From Acidovorax sp. KKS102 (lineage in GTDB: Bacteria; Pseudomonadota; Gammaproteobacteria; Burkholderiales; Burkholderiaceae_C): a stretch of DNA of 64,000 bases. The stretch is taken from the NCBI RefSeq assembly GCF_000302535.1, contig NC_018708.1:558001-622000 (forward strand), written 5' to 3'. The notes under the pieces are model-generated. The model was not told the origin of the DNA. It did no database searches and was given only the letters and a program-made list of their open reading frames with translations. Of the stretch, positions 36,428 to 47,491 are shown piece after piece (position 1 is the first letter of the stretch; the number at the start of each line of letters is the position of its first letter). The translations under genes were made by a program, and so were the position numbers.

Positions 36428-36456
36428 TTAAACCATTTCTGAACGGAGCCCCTCTC

Positions 36457-37779
36457 ATGCCCCCTCCTTCCGCGCCTCGGCTGCGCAAGCCTGCTGCTTC
36501 CACCCCAGCGGGCGACGGCGCCAAGGCGGCGACGGCCAGCCCGCTGCGCCAGTTGCGCGCCTCCGACCTGCGCGCTGTGGCGCGCCTGGCCACGCAGGCC
36601 ACTACCGGCATCAGCCGGGTGGCCGAGGGGGTGCACCAGTCGGTGCTGGACACGCTGGGGCTGCCGGGCGGCGCCGAGCCGGGTCGCGCGCGGGGGCTGA
36701 CCGGGCTGGTGTACCAGAGCATCCGGGGGGTGACGCAGTTGGTGGATGCGGGCCTGCAGGCCGGTCTGGCGCGGCTGGAGCCGTTTTTTGCTCCAACCAC
36801 GTCGACCGGCGAGGTGCATTGGGAGCGCGAGGCGGTCATTGCCGCGCTGAATGGCGTGATGGGCGACCGCCTGCAGCGCGACGGCAATCCGCTGTGCACG
36901 CCCATGGGCTGGTACCAGCAGGGGCGGCCGCTCAACCTGCAGGCGCTGGCCGCCCCGGGCGCCGCCACCGGCAAGCTGCTGGTGCTGGTGCATGGCCTGT
37001 GCATGAACGACCTGCAGTGGCTGCGCCACGGCCATGACCATGGCGCCCATCTGGCCGAGGCCCTGGGCTACACCCCCGTGTACCTGCGCTACAACACGGG
37101 CCAGCACACCTCCACCAACGGGGCCGAGCTGTCGGCCCTGCTCACATCCCTGGTGGCTTCATGGCCCGTGCCGGTGACGGAGCTGTCCATCCTGGCCCAC
37201 AGCATGGGCGGGCTGGTGGCGCGCAGCGCCTGCCACCAGGCGGCCCAGGCAGCCCAGGCAGCCCAGGCAACTGCGGGCGCCAGCGGGTGGCTACCCCTGC
37301 TGCGCCACCTGGTCTTTCTGGGCACCCCGCACCACGGCGCCCCTTTGGAGCGTGCGGGGCACTGGGTGGACGTGCTGCTGGGCAGTAATGCCTATTCGCG
37401 CCCGTTTGCGCGCCTGGCCCAGCTGCGCAGCGCGGGCATCACCGACCTGCGCTACGGCCATGTGCTGGAGTCCGACTGGCTGGGGCGGGACCGCTTTCGC
37501 AAAAGCCCCGACCAGCGCACCCCGGTGCCGCTGCCTGCCGGAGTGGCATGCCACGCGGTGGCGGCCACCCTGGCTGCGCAGCGCAGCCCGGTGGGCGAGC
37601 GGCTGGTGGGGGACGGGTTGGTGCCCTTGCACAGCGCGCTGGGCATCCACGATGATCCTGCCAGGACGCTGGGGTTTGCCAAGGCCCGGCAGGCGGTGTT
37701 TTACCGCCTGGGCCACCTGGACCTGCTGGCAGATGCGGGCGTGGCCCGGCAACTGCAGGACTGGATGCAGGACCATTGA
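36457..37779 (+). CDS. Alpha/beta hydrolase (lipase-like)
   Basis: 440 residues. The first 150 are helical without a recognised domain. The hydrolase core follows: LLVLVHGLCMNDLQWLRHGH (oxyanion), nucleophile elbow LAHSMGGLVAR near residue 247, LGTPHHGAPLE, VGDGLVPLHSALG with a candidate acid, and YRLGHLDLLAD with a candidate histidine. Resembles triacylglycerol-lipase/PGAP1-like esterases. No signal peptide, so cytoplasmic. GGAG precedes the ATG. The gene is flanked by a MITE-like element 5' and a lone arm of the same element 3'. Confidence 0.82.
   Translation: MPPPSAPRLRKPAASTPAGDGAKAATASPLRQLRASDLRAVARLATQATTGISRVAEGVHQSVLDTLGLPGGAEPGRARGLTGLVYQSIRGVTQLVDAGLQAGLARLEPFFAPTTSTGEVHWEREAVIAALNGVMGDRLQRDGNPLCTPMGWYQQGRPLNLQALAAPGAATGKLLVLVHGLCMNDLQWLRHGHDHGAHLAEALGYTPVYLRYNTGQHTSTNGAELSALLTSLVASWPVPVTELSILAHSMGGLVARSACHQAAQAAQAAQATAGASGWLPLLRHLVFLGTPHHGAPLERAGHWVDVLLGSNAYSRPFARLAQLRSAGITDLRYGHVLESDWLGRDRFRKSPDQRTPVPLPAGVACHAVAATLAAQRSPVGERLVGDGLVPLHSALGIHDDPARTLGFAKARQAVFYRLGHLDLLADAGVARQLQDWMQDH
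37240..37266 (+). repeat. Three 9-bp tandem repeats in the hydrolase gene
   Basis: GCGGCCCAG-GCAGCCCAG-GCAGCCCAG encodes repeated Ala-Ala-Gln shortly after the nucleophile elbow. Copy number could vary without a frameshift. Confidence 0.65.
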
Positions 37780-37894
37780 CCAAGAGGCTGTTCAAAGAGT
37801 ACCCCGGCGGCCTGCTTTTTGACGCAAGCGGTGCTTGCCAGGGGCCCGGGCGCGGCTACCATGTCGCGGTGCGCCACATAACAAGGAGAATTGA

Positions 37895-38830
37895 GTGAGT
37901 GATGCGAAATACCGCCTGGTGACCCGCAGTGACTTTGACGGCCTGGTCTGCGCGGTGCTGCTCAATGAGCTGAACCTGATCGACGAGATCACCTTCGTCC
38001 ATCCCAAGGATATGCAGGACGGCAAGGTGCCCATCACCAGCCGTGACATCACCACCAACCTGCCCTATGTGCCGGGTGCGCACCTGGTGTTCGACCACCA
38101 CGAGTCTGAAACCATCCGCAACTCGGGCCGCCGCGACGAGAACCACATCATCGAGGCCCACGCCCCCTCGGCAGCGCGCGTGGTTTACAACTACTACGGT
38201 GGCAAGGCGGCCTTCCCCCGCATCACCGACGAGATGATGGCCGCCGTGGACCAGGCCGACTCGGCCCAGTACTCGCGCGAGGACATCCTCAACCCCCAAG
38301 GCTGGGTGCTGCTCAACTACCTGATGGACTCGCGCACGGGCCTGGGGCGTTTTCGGGAGTTCCGCATCAGCAATTACGCGCTGATGATGGACCTGATCCA
38401 GTACTGCCGCGACCACACCATCGACGAGATCCTGGCCCTGCCCGACGTGCAGGAGCGCGTGCAGCTCTACCGCGAGCACGCCCCCAAGGCCCAGGCCCAG
38501 CTGCAAAGCTGCGCCATCCGCATTGCCAACCTGGTGGTGCTGGACCTGCGCGACGAGGAAACGATCTGGGCCACCAACCGGTTCATGATCTACGCGCTGT
38601 TCCCCCAGTGCAACATTTCCATCCATGTGATGTGGGGGCTGCAAAAGCAGAACACGGTGTTTGCCACCGGCAAGTCCATCCTGGACCGCAGTAGCAAGAC
38701 CCATGTGGGCAACCTGATGCTGGAGTTTGGCGGCGGCGGCCATGCGGCAGCAGGCACCTGCCAGGTCGCCAACGACAAGGCCGACGCCATGCTCAAGACG
38801 CTGATCGAGCGCATCACCACCGACGGTTGA
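37895..38830 (+). CDS. DHH-family phosphoesterase
   Basis: 311 residues. It begins RLVTRSDFDGLVCAVLLNEL, the first metal-binding motif, with VFDHHESE as the DHH motif and EFGGGGHAAAGTC as the DHHA1 motif. The family includes oligoribonuclease-like NrnA, RecJ and exopolyphosphatases. A GTG start at 37895 follows AAGGAG. The substrate is uncertain; nanoRNA or a phosphate ester is likely. It ends upstream of the strong terminator at 38903. Confidence 0.85.
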   Translation: MSDAKYRLVTRSDFDGLVCAVLLNELNLIDEITFVHPKDMQDGKVPITSRDITTNLPYVPGAHLVFDHHESETIRNSGRRDENHIIEAHAPSAARVVYNYYGGKAAFPRITDEMMAAVDQADSAQYSREDILNPQGWVLLNYLMDSRTGLGRFREFRISNYALMMDLIQYCRDHTIDEILALPDVQERVQLYREHAPKAQAQLQSCAIRIANLVVLDLRDEETIWATNRFMIYALFPQCNISIHVMWGLQKQNTVFATGKSILDRSSKTHVGNLMLEFGGGGHAAAGTCQVANDKADAMLKTLIERITTDG

Positions 38831-38902
38831 AACCGTCGCTCCCGGCGGGGTGGCGGTCCGCCGCCCACGCGGGGCCCTTGAAAACCGGGCGCATGCCCCT
38901 AC

Positions 38903-38936
38903 ATCACGCCTGCTGGTTCGGCAGGCGTGATTTTTT
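38903..38936 (+). terminator. Rho-independent terminator
   Basis: Perfect 11-bp stem ATCACGCCTGC/GCAGGCGTGAT with a 7-base loop and TTTTTT directly after, 72 bases past the DHH gene stop and 57 bases before htpG. Confidence 0.88.
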
Positions 38937-38992
38937 GTGCCGATTCCATTCGCATTCGTTCAGACCGATTTCCATAGAGAGAGAACCCCTCC

Positions 38993-40972
<1,980 letters not shown>

Positions 40973-40980
40973 GTTGGGTA

Positions 40981-41038
40981 CTTTTTGAGTAAAAACGAGC
41001 GCAAGCGCTAGTGCCATAAGCGCTGGCTGCTATCAAAA
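40981..41038 (-). repeat. Dispersed AGCGCT repeat, intergenic copy
   Basis: AACGAGCGCAAGCGCTAGTG followed by CCATAAGCGCTGGCTGCTAT. It starts 8 bases past the htpG stop and lies directly before the terminator hairpin. Confidence 0.7.
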
Positions 41039-41039
41039 T

Positions 41040-41080
41040 AAGAAACCCCGGTGGTGCCTGGCGCCATCGGGGTTTCTTTA
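41040..41080. terminator. Bidirectional terminator between htpG and the 41158 gene
   Basis: Stem AAGAAACCCCG/CGGGGTTTCTT with an inner GGTG/CGCC-rich loop. T-rich sequence follows on both strands, so it can serve htpG (plus) and the small gene ending at 41158 (minus). Confidence 0.82.
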
Positions 41081-41157
41081 TTGGGAGTGGAGGCTGGCGT
41101 GTGCTGTTATCCGGTTTTCCCGTCCTGCAGGGGCGTTCGGAGGTCCGTGACTGCCCC

Positions 41158-41466
41158 TCACACCTCGGGCTCTGCCAGCTCCAGGATGCGTGCGTGGACC
41201 TGGTTGCGCTCAGCCGGGTCGGCATCGATCAGGGCCTTGAGCGCGCCTTCGGGCAGTTGCATGCCCTTGCGCCGGTCGTCCTTGACCGGCATGTTTCGCC
41301 AGCCCGACAACACCAGCCAGTCCCACAGCTCAGCGGGCAGCGGGTGCGTGACCAGCATCTTGACCGGCCCCCGCAGGATGAGTACCCCCACCGGAGGCAG
41401 CGAGCCCACCGGGGCAGGGCGGCGGGGCTGGCGGATGGACAGGGCGTTGCGAATCCAGTCTTTCAT
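41158..41466 (-). CDS. Small conserved-looking protein of unknown function
   Basis: 102 residues from ATG 41466: MKDWIRNALSIRQPRRP, then GVLILRGPVKMLVTHPLPAE, a Trp-rich ELWDWLVLSGWRNMP and an acidic C-terminal half (LIDADPAERNQVHARILELA). Codon use matches the neighbours. I do not recognise the family. No signal peptide or membrane segment. It lies 57 bp downstream of an orphan response-regulator gene in the same direction and could be in its transcript. No good Shine-Dalgarno supports the start, and ATG 41514 is an alternative. Confidence 0.6.
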   Translation of the reverse strand: MKDWIRNALSIRQPRRPAPVGSLPPVGVLILRGPVKMLVTHPLPAELWDWLVLSGWRNMPVKDDRRKGMQLPEGALKALIDADPAERNQVHARILELAEPEV

Positions 41467-41523
41467 GGGGGCAGTGCAAAGGGTGGATGGCGGCAGCATA
41501 GCCCAGCGCCGCACGCAACGCCA

Positions 41524-42291
41524 TCAGCTTGTTTCCATTTGAGGCAGGAGGTCACTTCGCTCTGTGAAGCGCTCGGTGCTGTGCGCCCCAGCCCCCTGCG
41601 GCGGCTGCAGCGGCACCGCATCCAGCCGGTACCCCACCCCATACACCGCCGTGATCGTGTAGCCGTTGGCCTCGGTCAACTCCAGCTTGCTGCGCAGCCG
41701 GGACATGTGGGTGTCCAGGGAGCGCGAGGGGGTGTCGGTGGCGTCGCCCCACACTGCCTCGCGCAGATGGGTGCGGGACAGCAGGCGGCCTGCGTTGCGG
41801 AACAGGAACAGCGCGAGTTCGTATTCGCGGTGCTTGAGTCCAATGGCCTCGCCGTGGAGTTGCAGGGTGCGTTGTTCCGCGTCAAAGCGGTACGCACCAA
41901 AGTCCAGCCGGGCACCCATGGACTGGGGGAACGCCCGGCGCAGCAGGGCGGTGGTGCGGGCCACCAGCTCGCCCATGCGCAGGGGCTTGCTCATGAAGTC
42001 GTCGGCGCCGCGCGACAGGGCCTCGACCACATCGCGTTCATCGTTGCGGCGGGTGATGAACAGGATGGGCGGCAGCATGCCGTGGGTGTTGCGCACGGTC
42101 TGCACCACGTCCGTCCCTTCCATGTCGGGCAGGTGCCAGTCCACCAGCAGGAGGTCGAAGGTTTCCTGGCGCAGCGCCTGCAGCAGGCTGGTGCCGTCGG
42201 CGAAGGTGTGGCACACGTGCTGGTGGCATTCCAGGGTGCCCTTGATCTGCTCCAGCAGGAGAAGGTCGTCGTCAAGGACTGCGATGCGCAT
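41524..42291 (-). CDS. OmpR-type response regulator (orphan)
   Basis: 255 residues: receiver domain with acidic pocket D7-D9, phospho-acceptor D51 in LLLVDWHLPD, FITRRNDERDVVEALSRGAD and SKPLRMGELVARTTALLRR; then an OmpR/PhoB winged helix (LKHREYELALFLFRNAGRLL, DTHMSRLRSKLELTEANGYT and VYGVGYRLD). The last 25 residues are a low-similarity tail. No histidine kinase gene is adjacent, so its partner must be encoded elsewhere. Confidence 0.92.
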   Translation of the reverse strand: MRIAVLDDDLLLLEQIKGTLECHQHVCHTFADGTSLLQALRQETFDLLLVDWHLPDMEGTDVVQTVRNTHGMLPPILFITRRNDERDVVEALSRGADDFMSKPLRMGELVARTTALLRRAFPQSMGARLDFGAYRFDAEQRTLQLHGEAIGLKHREYELALFLFRNAGRLLSRTHLREAVWGDATDTPSRSLDTHMSRLRSKLELTEANGYTITAVYGVGYRLDAVPLQPPQGAGAHSTERFTERSDLLPQMETS

Positions 42292-42330
42292 GGGGATGGG
42301 CTCTGGGGGCTGACACCCCGGTGGATCAAC

Positions 42331-42355
42331 AAAACGCTCCCCTCAAAAGGGAGCG
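42331..42355 (-). terminator. Rho-independent terminator on the minus strand
   Basis: On the minus strand CGCTCCC-TTTTGAG-GGGAGCG is followed by TTTTGTTG. It lies about 100 bases beyond the srkA stop and before the response-regulator start at 42291, so it separates the two transcripts. Confidence 0.7.
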
Positions 42356-42451
42356 CTTTGATGTTGCCCCACATCGGCCCGCTGTGCGCGCGGTTTGACA
42401 ATCGTTTGCAATGCTCCGGTGCCCGCGCGGGCCGGGCTGGGCAAGGCCTGC

Positions 42452-43501
42452 TCAGGCCACCAGCGGCTCTTCCTGCATGGCCTCGATCTGCTCGATCAGC
42501 ATGTCCACCTGCCCGCGCCAGTAGTCGCTGCTGCCAAACCACGGGAAGTTGGCGGGGAAGATCGGGTCCTGCCATCGGCGCGCGAGCCAGGCGCTGTAGT
42601 GGATGAGGCGCAAGGTGCGCAGCGGCTCGATGAGCGCCAGCTCGCGGCGGTCGAAGCTGCGGAACTGTTCGTAGCCGTCGATCAACGCACCGAGCTGGTG
42701 GGTGCGCTGGCGCCGGTCGCCCGACAGCAGCATCCACAAATCCTGCACGGCCGGGCCCATGCGCGCGTCGTCCAGGTCCACAAAGTGCGGGCCACCGCGG
42801 CCCCATTCATCCAGCGGGGTCCAGAGGATGTTGCCGGGGTGGCAGTCGCCGTGCAGGCGGATCTGGGTGGCATCATTCAAGCCAAATTGGCCTGTGGCGC
42901 TGGTGGAATATGCGCTGGTAGCTATTAAATCGAGAGCTTTGTCGCACTGGGTCTTCCAGGCGGCTTGCATGTCGAGCGGGATGATCTCGTTCATCAGCAG
43001 CCAGTCGCGCGATGCCGTGCCAAAGGTGGCCTGGTCCAGCGTGGGCCGGTGTGCAAAGGGCTGGGCGGCGCCCACGGTGTGGATGCGGGCCAGAAAGCGG
43101 CCGATCCATTCCAGCACCTCAAAGTCGTCCAGCTCGGGCTGGCGCCCGCCACGCCATGGGCTGACGGAGAACGCAAAGCCATCGTGCTGGTGCAGGGTGG
43201 TGCCGTTCAGCACCAGCGGGCCCACGGCGGGCACCTCGGCCGCCATCAGCTCGGCGGCAAAGGCGTGTTCTTCGAGGATCTGCGCTTCGCTCCAGCGGCC
43301 GGGGCGGTAGAACTTGGCCACCACGCGCTCGCCGTCTTCCAGCGTGACCTGGTACACCCGGTTTTCGTACGACGACAGTGCCATGAGGCGGCCGTCGCCA
43401 TACAGGCCCACGCTGGCCAGCGCGTCCAGCACCTGGTCGGGGGTGAGGCGGGCGTAGGGGTGCTGGTCGGCGGGCGGATGGTCTGGGTGCGGTACGGTCA
43501 T
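42452..43501 (-). CDS. srkA: SrkA/RdoA-type stress-response serine/threonine kinase
   Basis: 349 residues of the YihE/SrkA family (aminoglycoside phosphotransferase-like fold). It has SYENRVYQVTLEDGERVVAK for ATP binding, RLHGDCHPGNIL for the catalytic loop and FVDLDDARMGP for the metal-binding loop. SrkA counters stress-linked cell death in E. coli. Just before RLHGDC the protein contains IATSAYSTSATGQFGLN, encoded by the dispersed repeat at 42875-42925. Catalytic residues are intact, so it is probably active. Confidence 0.92.
   Translation of the reverse strand: MTVPHPDHPPADQHPYARLTPDQVLDALASVGLYGDGRLMALSSYENRVYQVTLEDGERVVAKFYRPGRWSEAQILEEHAFAAELMAAEVPAVGPLVLNGTTLHQHDGFAFSVSPWRGGRQPELDDFEVLEWIGRFLARIHTVGAAQPFAHRPTLDQATFGTASRDWLLMNEIIPLDMQAAWKTQCDKALDLIATSAYSTSATGQFGLNDATQIRLHGDCHPGNILWTPLDEWGRGGPHFVDLDDARMGPAVQDLWMLLSGDRRQRTHQLGALIDGYEQFRSFDRRELALIEPLRTLRLIHYSAWLARRWQDPIFPANFPWFGSSDYWRGQVDMLIEQIEAMQEEPLVA
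42875..42925 (-). repeat. Dispersed AGCGCT repeat inside the srkA gene
   Basis: On the minus strand the core runs from ATAGCT to TTGAAT, 51 bp, in frame. It encodes IATSAYSTSATGQFGLN; 12 of 17 residues are identical to the peptide from the copy at 6032-6082. Located directly before the catalytic loop-coding region. Confidence 0.82.
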
Positions 43502-43558
43502 GCCCGATTGTCGCCGCCTGCCTGCGGATGCCGCCCACGCCGCGCGCGCGGCGCAGCG

Positions 43559-44653
43559 TCAGCCCGGCAGCAGGGTGGCGATATGCCCCGCGCGCGGGTC
43601 GCCGCTGCCTGCCAGCACGCTGGCAAACAGCGCCTGCGTGGCCTGGGGCCCCGCGTGGTGCTGCACCACCAGCCAGGGCTGCGGCCCCGACGACACGGCG
43701 GTGCTGAACTGGTTCCAGGCTGCCACCAGCCGGTCGTTCAGGCCCTGCGCGCCCCAGTCGGTATGGCGCTTCTTGACCTGGGCGGGGGCAAAGAACATCA
43801 CTGGGCGCGGGCCGGGCAACTGGCCTGCGCCACCCAGGTCCTGCACGTGGCTGGCGCCCACCGAGCAGCTGTAGGCCAGGCCCGTGAAGTGGGCGTGGAT
43901 GCGCTGGCGCAGGCCCACGCTGCCCGCAAAGTCGATGTAGACGCTGGGCGTCGCGCCGTCGATCTGGTCCAGTGCGTCGTAGGTGACCACGCGGCTGTAG
44001 CAGCCCAGGCTTTCGCAAAACGCCACATTGCCGGGCGAGGTGAGGCCGATGACCTCGATGCCCTCGCGCTGCGCAAGCTGGAAGGCGGTGCCGTAGGCGG
44101 TTTTGCTCGACGCGCTGGACAGCAGCATGCGCCGGGCGCCAAAGAACTGCTGGTCGGCCAGAAAGTCGTCGATGAGCCACGAGGTGATGAACAGTGGCCG
44201 CAGCAGCGCCTGCACGTCCTCGTTGTCGGCGCGATACAGCCCGTCGGTGCTGGTGCGCAGGTAGTGGTTGTAGACCGCATGCAGGCCCGCGCGGTGCGGG
44301 GCGTCGTCGCTGAAGCCCGTGGGGTTGACACGCTGGGGCGACAGCACGGCCTGGCTGGCCATGGGCCAGTAGCCATACAGCCGCTCGCCCACGGCCACGG
44401 CCGGGTGCAGCGACTGCACCACGGTGCCAAAGCCCCACACGGGCACGATGCCCCAGCCGGCCTCGCCGGTGGGGAAGAACTGCCAGTAGTTCAGCATGTC
44501 GCCCAGCGCGGCGTAGGTGATGTTGTTGGCCGTGAGGGCAAAGGACTCGACCCGCACGCGGACCTGGCCCTCGACCAGCGGGGTGTCGTCGGTGGTCAAC
44601 AGGCGGGTGGTGGCCAGCTGGTCCTGGCGCACGAGAAGGGTGGTGGTGCTCAT
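43559..44653 (-). CDS. DUF2855 family protein
   Basis: 364 residues of DUF2855, a family related to medium-chain dehydrogenases: VRVRVESFALTANNITYAAL and GWGIVPVWGFGTVV at the N terminus, ARRMLLSSASSKTAYGTAFQ where a dinucleotide-binding strand is expected, then VIGLTSPGNVAFCESLGCY and YIDFAGSVGLRQRIHAHF. The classic GxGxxG is not present. Enzymatic activity unknown. A 57-bp gap separates it from srkA downstream in the same direction. Confidence 0.88.
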   Translation of the reverse strand: MSTTTLLVRQDQLATTRLLTTDDTPLVEGQVRVRVESFALTANNITYAALGDMLNYWQFFPTGEAGWGIVPVWGFGTVVQSLHPAVAVGERLYGYWPMASQAVLSPQRVNPTGFSDDAPHRAGLHAVYNHYLRTSTDGLYRADNEDVQALLRPLFITSWLIDDFLADQQFFGARRMLLSSASSKTAYGTAFQLAQREGIEVIGLTSPGNVAFCESLGCYSRVVTYDALDQIDGATPSVYIDFAGSVGLRQRIHAHFTGLAYSCSVGASHVQDLGGAGQLPGPRPVMFFAPAQVKKRHTDWGAQGLNDRLVAAWNQFSTAVSSGPQPWLVVQHHAGPQATQALFASVLAGSGDPRAGHIATLLPG

Positions 44654-44766
44654 GCCGCGACGCTAAACCAAAGCGTGCCCGCGCTCAAGCAGCGCGCGCC
44701 GCCTGGGCGACAGGTGCGCGGCGTGGCGGTGCGCCGGAGTGCCGGAGTGCCGGAATGCTGACGGGC

Positions 44767-46206
44767 TCAGTCCGCCGTGGGCTGGGCCAGTTGCTCGAAA
44801 GGCAGCGCCTGCTTGACCAGGATGACGGTGCAGGGCGCATCGCGCGCCACGCGCATGGGCACCGTGGCAAAAAAGCGCTGGGTTTGCAGCCCGTGGGTGG
44901 CGGCGCCCAGGATCATCATGCTCACGTGGTTGCTGGCCGCATAGCGCACCAGCGCCTGGGCGACGTCGCCCGCTTCGAGGACGTGGTAGCTCACGGCATG
45001 GCCGGTCAGGTCCAGCCCCTGGGCCCACTGGCGCAGGCGGGCCATGTGCTGGCGGTGCAGCGTGGTCTCGCTGCGCTCGCTGTCGCTGGTGCTGCTGGCG
45101 CCGGGCGACACCACCGTCACGCAGGCCAGCCGGGCGCCGGGGCGGATTCCCAATGATCGACCCACGGCCTGGCGCAGCGAGTACAGCGTGGCGTCTGTCA
45201 CGTCGGCATGGGGCACGGCCACCATCAGGATGGGCGTGTCCTCGATCTGCTGCGAGGGCAGGGGGCTGGGCGTGTAGTGCATGCCCGCCGCGCGCAGCCA
45301 GCGGCGCAGGTGGGTGCGCAGCGGCGTGCGCTCTGTGCGCTCGCCGCGTTCGGTGATGAGCACCTGCTCGGGGTTGGACAGGTCAAACGCCAGGTGCGCG
45401 GCCGAGGGGTAGCGGCTTGCGGCCTCGGGCTCCAGGCAGCGCAGGATGACCTCTTGCAGCCAGGGCGGAATGTCGGCGCGGTGCTTGCGCGGCGGCGCGG
45501 GCGTCATCCACAGGCGCTGGCGCATGCCGCCGCTGGTGGTGGGGGCGCCAAAGGGCAGCTCACCCGTGGCCAGCTCGTACAGCATCACGCCGATGGCAAA
45601 GATATCGCTGCGCGGGTCGCCGCGCACGCCTACCACCTGTTCGGGCGCGATCCAGGCGGGCGAGCCCACGGCCTGGCGCATCTCTTCAGCCAGCAGGTCG
45701 GGGTAGTGGGCGTGGCACGAGAGGCCAAAGTCCAGCAGCACGGCCGTGCCATCGTCTTTGATGAGCACGTTGGCGGGTTTGAGGTCCAGGTGGCAGACGT
45801 TCTGCTGGTGCAGGCTGTGCGCCGCATGGGCCGTGGCCGCGCCCAGGCGTGCGATGGTTGCTGTGTCGCAGCGGCCAGGCCCTTCGTCCAGCCAGTGCTG
45901 CAGCGTCTGGCCGGGGATGTATTCCATCACCAGGTAAGGCAGCCGCACCAGGTCGCCCGCCGCCACAAAACGCGGCACATGCGGGCCGCTGAGCACGGGC
46001 AGGATCTGCAGCTCCACCTCGAAGCTCACGATGTTCTCGGCCCCGTCGCCCGCCGTCATGCGCGGGATCTTCATCGCCATGGCAAAGCCGGGGCTGCGGT
46101 CGGCCTGCGCGTATTCCACCGCGTAGATGTGGGCCATGCCACCCGCGTGGATGCAGTCCACCACGCGGAAGCCGTCGATCTCGGTGCCAGGCTCCAGCAG
46201 CTTCAT
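44767..46206 (-). CDS. Serine/threonine protein kinase fused to a universal-stress domain
   Basis: 479 residues. Residues 1 to about 285 are a Hanks-type kinase: [15 protein letters not shown] glycine loop, AMAMKIPR lysine, [16 protein letters not shown] catalytic loop (HLD in place of HRD), [15 protein letters not shown] motif, [13 protein letters not shown]. The C-terminal 150 residues form a UspA-like domain ([50 protein letters not shown]). No transmembrane helix between, so soluble. The ATG at 46206 lies one base past the stop of the metallophosphatase gene, a tight coupling. Together they look like a kinase/phosphatase signalling pair. Confidence 0.9.
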   Translation of the reverse strand: MKLLEPGTEIDGFRVVDCIHAGGMAHIYAVEYAQADRSPGFAMAMKIPRMTAGDGAENIVSFEVELQILPVLSGPHVPRFVAAGDLVRLPYLVMEYIPGQTLQHWLDEGPGRCDTATIARLGAATAHAAHSLHQQNVCHLDLKPANVLIKDDGTAVLLDFGLSCHAHYPDLLAEEMRQAVGSPAWIAPEQVVGVRGDPRSDIFAIGVMLYELATGELPFGAPTTSGGMRQRLWMTPAPPRKHRADIPPWLQEVILRCLEPEAASRYPSAAHLAFDLSNPEQVLITERGERTERTPLRTHLRRWLRAAGMHYTPSPLPSQQIEDTPILMVAVPHADVTDATLYSLRQAVGRSLGIRPGARLACVTVVSPGASSTSDSERSETTLHRQHMARLRQWAQGLDLTGHAVSYHVLEAGDVAQALVRYAASNHVSMMILGAATHGLQTQRFFATVPMRVARDAPCTVILVKQALPFEQLAQPTAD

Positions 46207-46207
46207 G

Positions 46208-46966
46208 TCACTGGCCTTTTTCGAGCCGGTCGGCGTAGAAGCCGGGCAGGCCCGCCGCGCGAATGGCGGCGGCGGCGGCCAGGTGGTCATACGGCACGCG
46301 GTAGAAGGTGATCTGCTTGGCCGTGTCGTCAAACAGCGCGTACATGGCGCGTGCATCGCCATCGCGTGGCTGGCCCACGGAGCCCACAATGCCCAGCCAC
46401 TGGCGGTGCGTGGGCACGGGCACCGGCACGCCGGGCTCGGGCGCAAAGCGCATGAGCTTGGCCGTGGGCGTGAGGAAATACAGCACCTGCTCATGCACAT
46501 GGCCGCAGAACACGTAGCGGATGGCGGGGTCGATGCCTTGCGCGGCGGTCATGCTGCGCTCTGCCGCGTTGGAGTCTTCCACATACCGCCATTGCGCGGG
46601 CATGTCGGCACTGGCGTGCACCAGCAAGGCGCTGCTGCCCAGCCGCGCGGTGAGTGGCAGCGACTGCAAAAAGGCGATATGGCTGTTGCCGAGCTGGTCG
46701 TGCGTCCACTGCGCGCCCAGCTCGCTGCGGTTGCGTGGGTTGGCGGGGGGCGCCAGGGCCATGGCGTCGTGGTTGCCCAGCACGCACAGGGCACCTTGCT
46801 GGGCCAGGTCGCGCACTTGCTCCACCACGGCCACGGGCTCGCCGCCGTAGCCCACCAGGTCGCCCAGCAGCGCAAATTGTTCGGCGCCGTGGGCGCGGGC
46901 GTGTGTCAGGCAGGCGTCCAGGGCCTGGCGGTTGGCGTGGATGTCGGACAGCAGGGCGATTTTCAT
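46208..46966 (-). CDS. Calcineurin-like metallophosphoesterase
   Basis: 252 residues: [20 protein letters not shown] (D-x-H), [13 protein letters not shown] (GDxVGYG), [10 protein letters not shown] (GNHD), [10 protein letters not shown] and [13 protein letters not shown] (GHxH), plus a [20 protein letters not shown] block. This pattern is the YfcE/protein-phosphatase-like subgroup. It is followed after one base by the kinase-USP gene and may remove the phosphates that kinase adds; substrate not proven. Confidence 0.9.
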   Translation of the reverse strand: MKIALLSDIHANRQALDACLTHARAHGAEQFALLGDLVGYGGEPVAVVEQVRDLAQQGALCVLGNHDAMALAPPANPRNRSELGAQWTHDQLGNSHIAFLQSLPLTARLGSSALLVHASADMPAQWRYVEDSNAAERSMTAAQGIDPAIRYVFCGHVHEQVLYFLTPTAKLMRFAPEPGVPVPVPTHRQWLGIVGSVGQPRDGDARAMYALFDDTAKQITFYRVPYDHLAAAAAIRAAGLPGFYADRLEKGQ

Positions 46967-47035
46967 GGGGTTGTCTCCAACCCCATCATCGCGCGCGTCG
47001 CTGAATGCCAGCTTGCAGGCAGGCGGTGCCTGCGT

Positions 47036-47100
47036 GGTTTCAAAGCAAAAATAGCTGCGAGCGCTTGTGGATCAAGCGCTCGCAGCTATGGTTTTGGTAG
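47036..47100 (-). repeat. Dispersed AGCGCT repeat acting as likely terminator of the ohr operon
   Basis: Perfect 17-bp arms ATAGCTGCGAGCGCTTG/CAAGCGCTCGCAGCTAT around a 5-base loop (47051-47089). On the minus strand the hairpin is followed by TTTTTG. It sits directly after the DUF1304 stop codon, so this copy has the form of an intrinsic terminator. Confidence 0.8.
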
Positions 47101-47101
47101 C

Positions 47102-47488
47102 TCAGAGGCTGCGCTGTGTGGTGGCTGGTTTGTCCAGCGCCAGCACCAGGCCCAGCGCAATGATCGCGGGCAGTGCCTGGCTGAAGAAGATCTTGGGCGC
47201 TGCGGTGGCGGCGCCAAACACCCCGGCCACGATCACGCAGGCCAGAAAGAAGATCTTGAACACCCGGTTGCCGGTGAACAACCCAAAGAACAGGCCCGCT
47301 GCCAGAAAACCGTTGTACAGCCCCTGGTTGGCCGCCAGCGTGGTGGTGGCGTCGGCGAACTCCTGGGTCAGGTTGAAGGTCTTCATGCCCTGTGGCTTGT
47401 TCCAGAAGAACATTTCGAGCACGAGGATGTACACATGCTCGATGGCCACCAGGGCCACCGCGATGCGGGGAAGCAGCTGGCGGCCCAT
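47102..47488 (-). CDS. DUF1304 membrane protein
   Basis: 128 residues with four hydrophobic helices. Family features: [40 protein letters not shown] and [20 protein letters not shown]. Inner-membrane protein of unknown function. ATG 47488 is preferred to GTG 47491. It starts 3 bases after the ohr stop, so it belongs to the peroxide-stress operon; DUF1304 genes next to organic-peroxide genes suggest a linked role, which is inference. Confidence 0.85.
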   Translation of the reverse strand: MGRQLLPRIAVALVAIEHVYILVLEMFFWNKPQGMKTFNLTQEFADATTTLAANQGLYNGFLAAGLFFGLFTGNRVFKIFFLACVIVAGVFGAATAAPKIFFSQALPAIIALGLVLALDKPATTQRSL

Positions 47489-47491
47489 CAC

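Noticed and set aside
36177-36431. Small frames inside the MITE-like element
   Set aside because: They cover the inverted repeats and have no domain; more likely chance frames in the element.
37805-37860. GCAAGC/GCTTGC hairpin after the hydrolase gene as terminator
   Set aside because: No T-run follows on either strand, so an intrinsic terminator cannot be supported.
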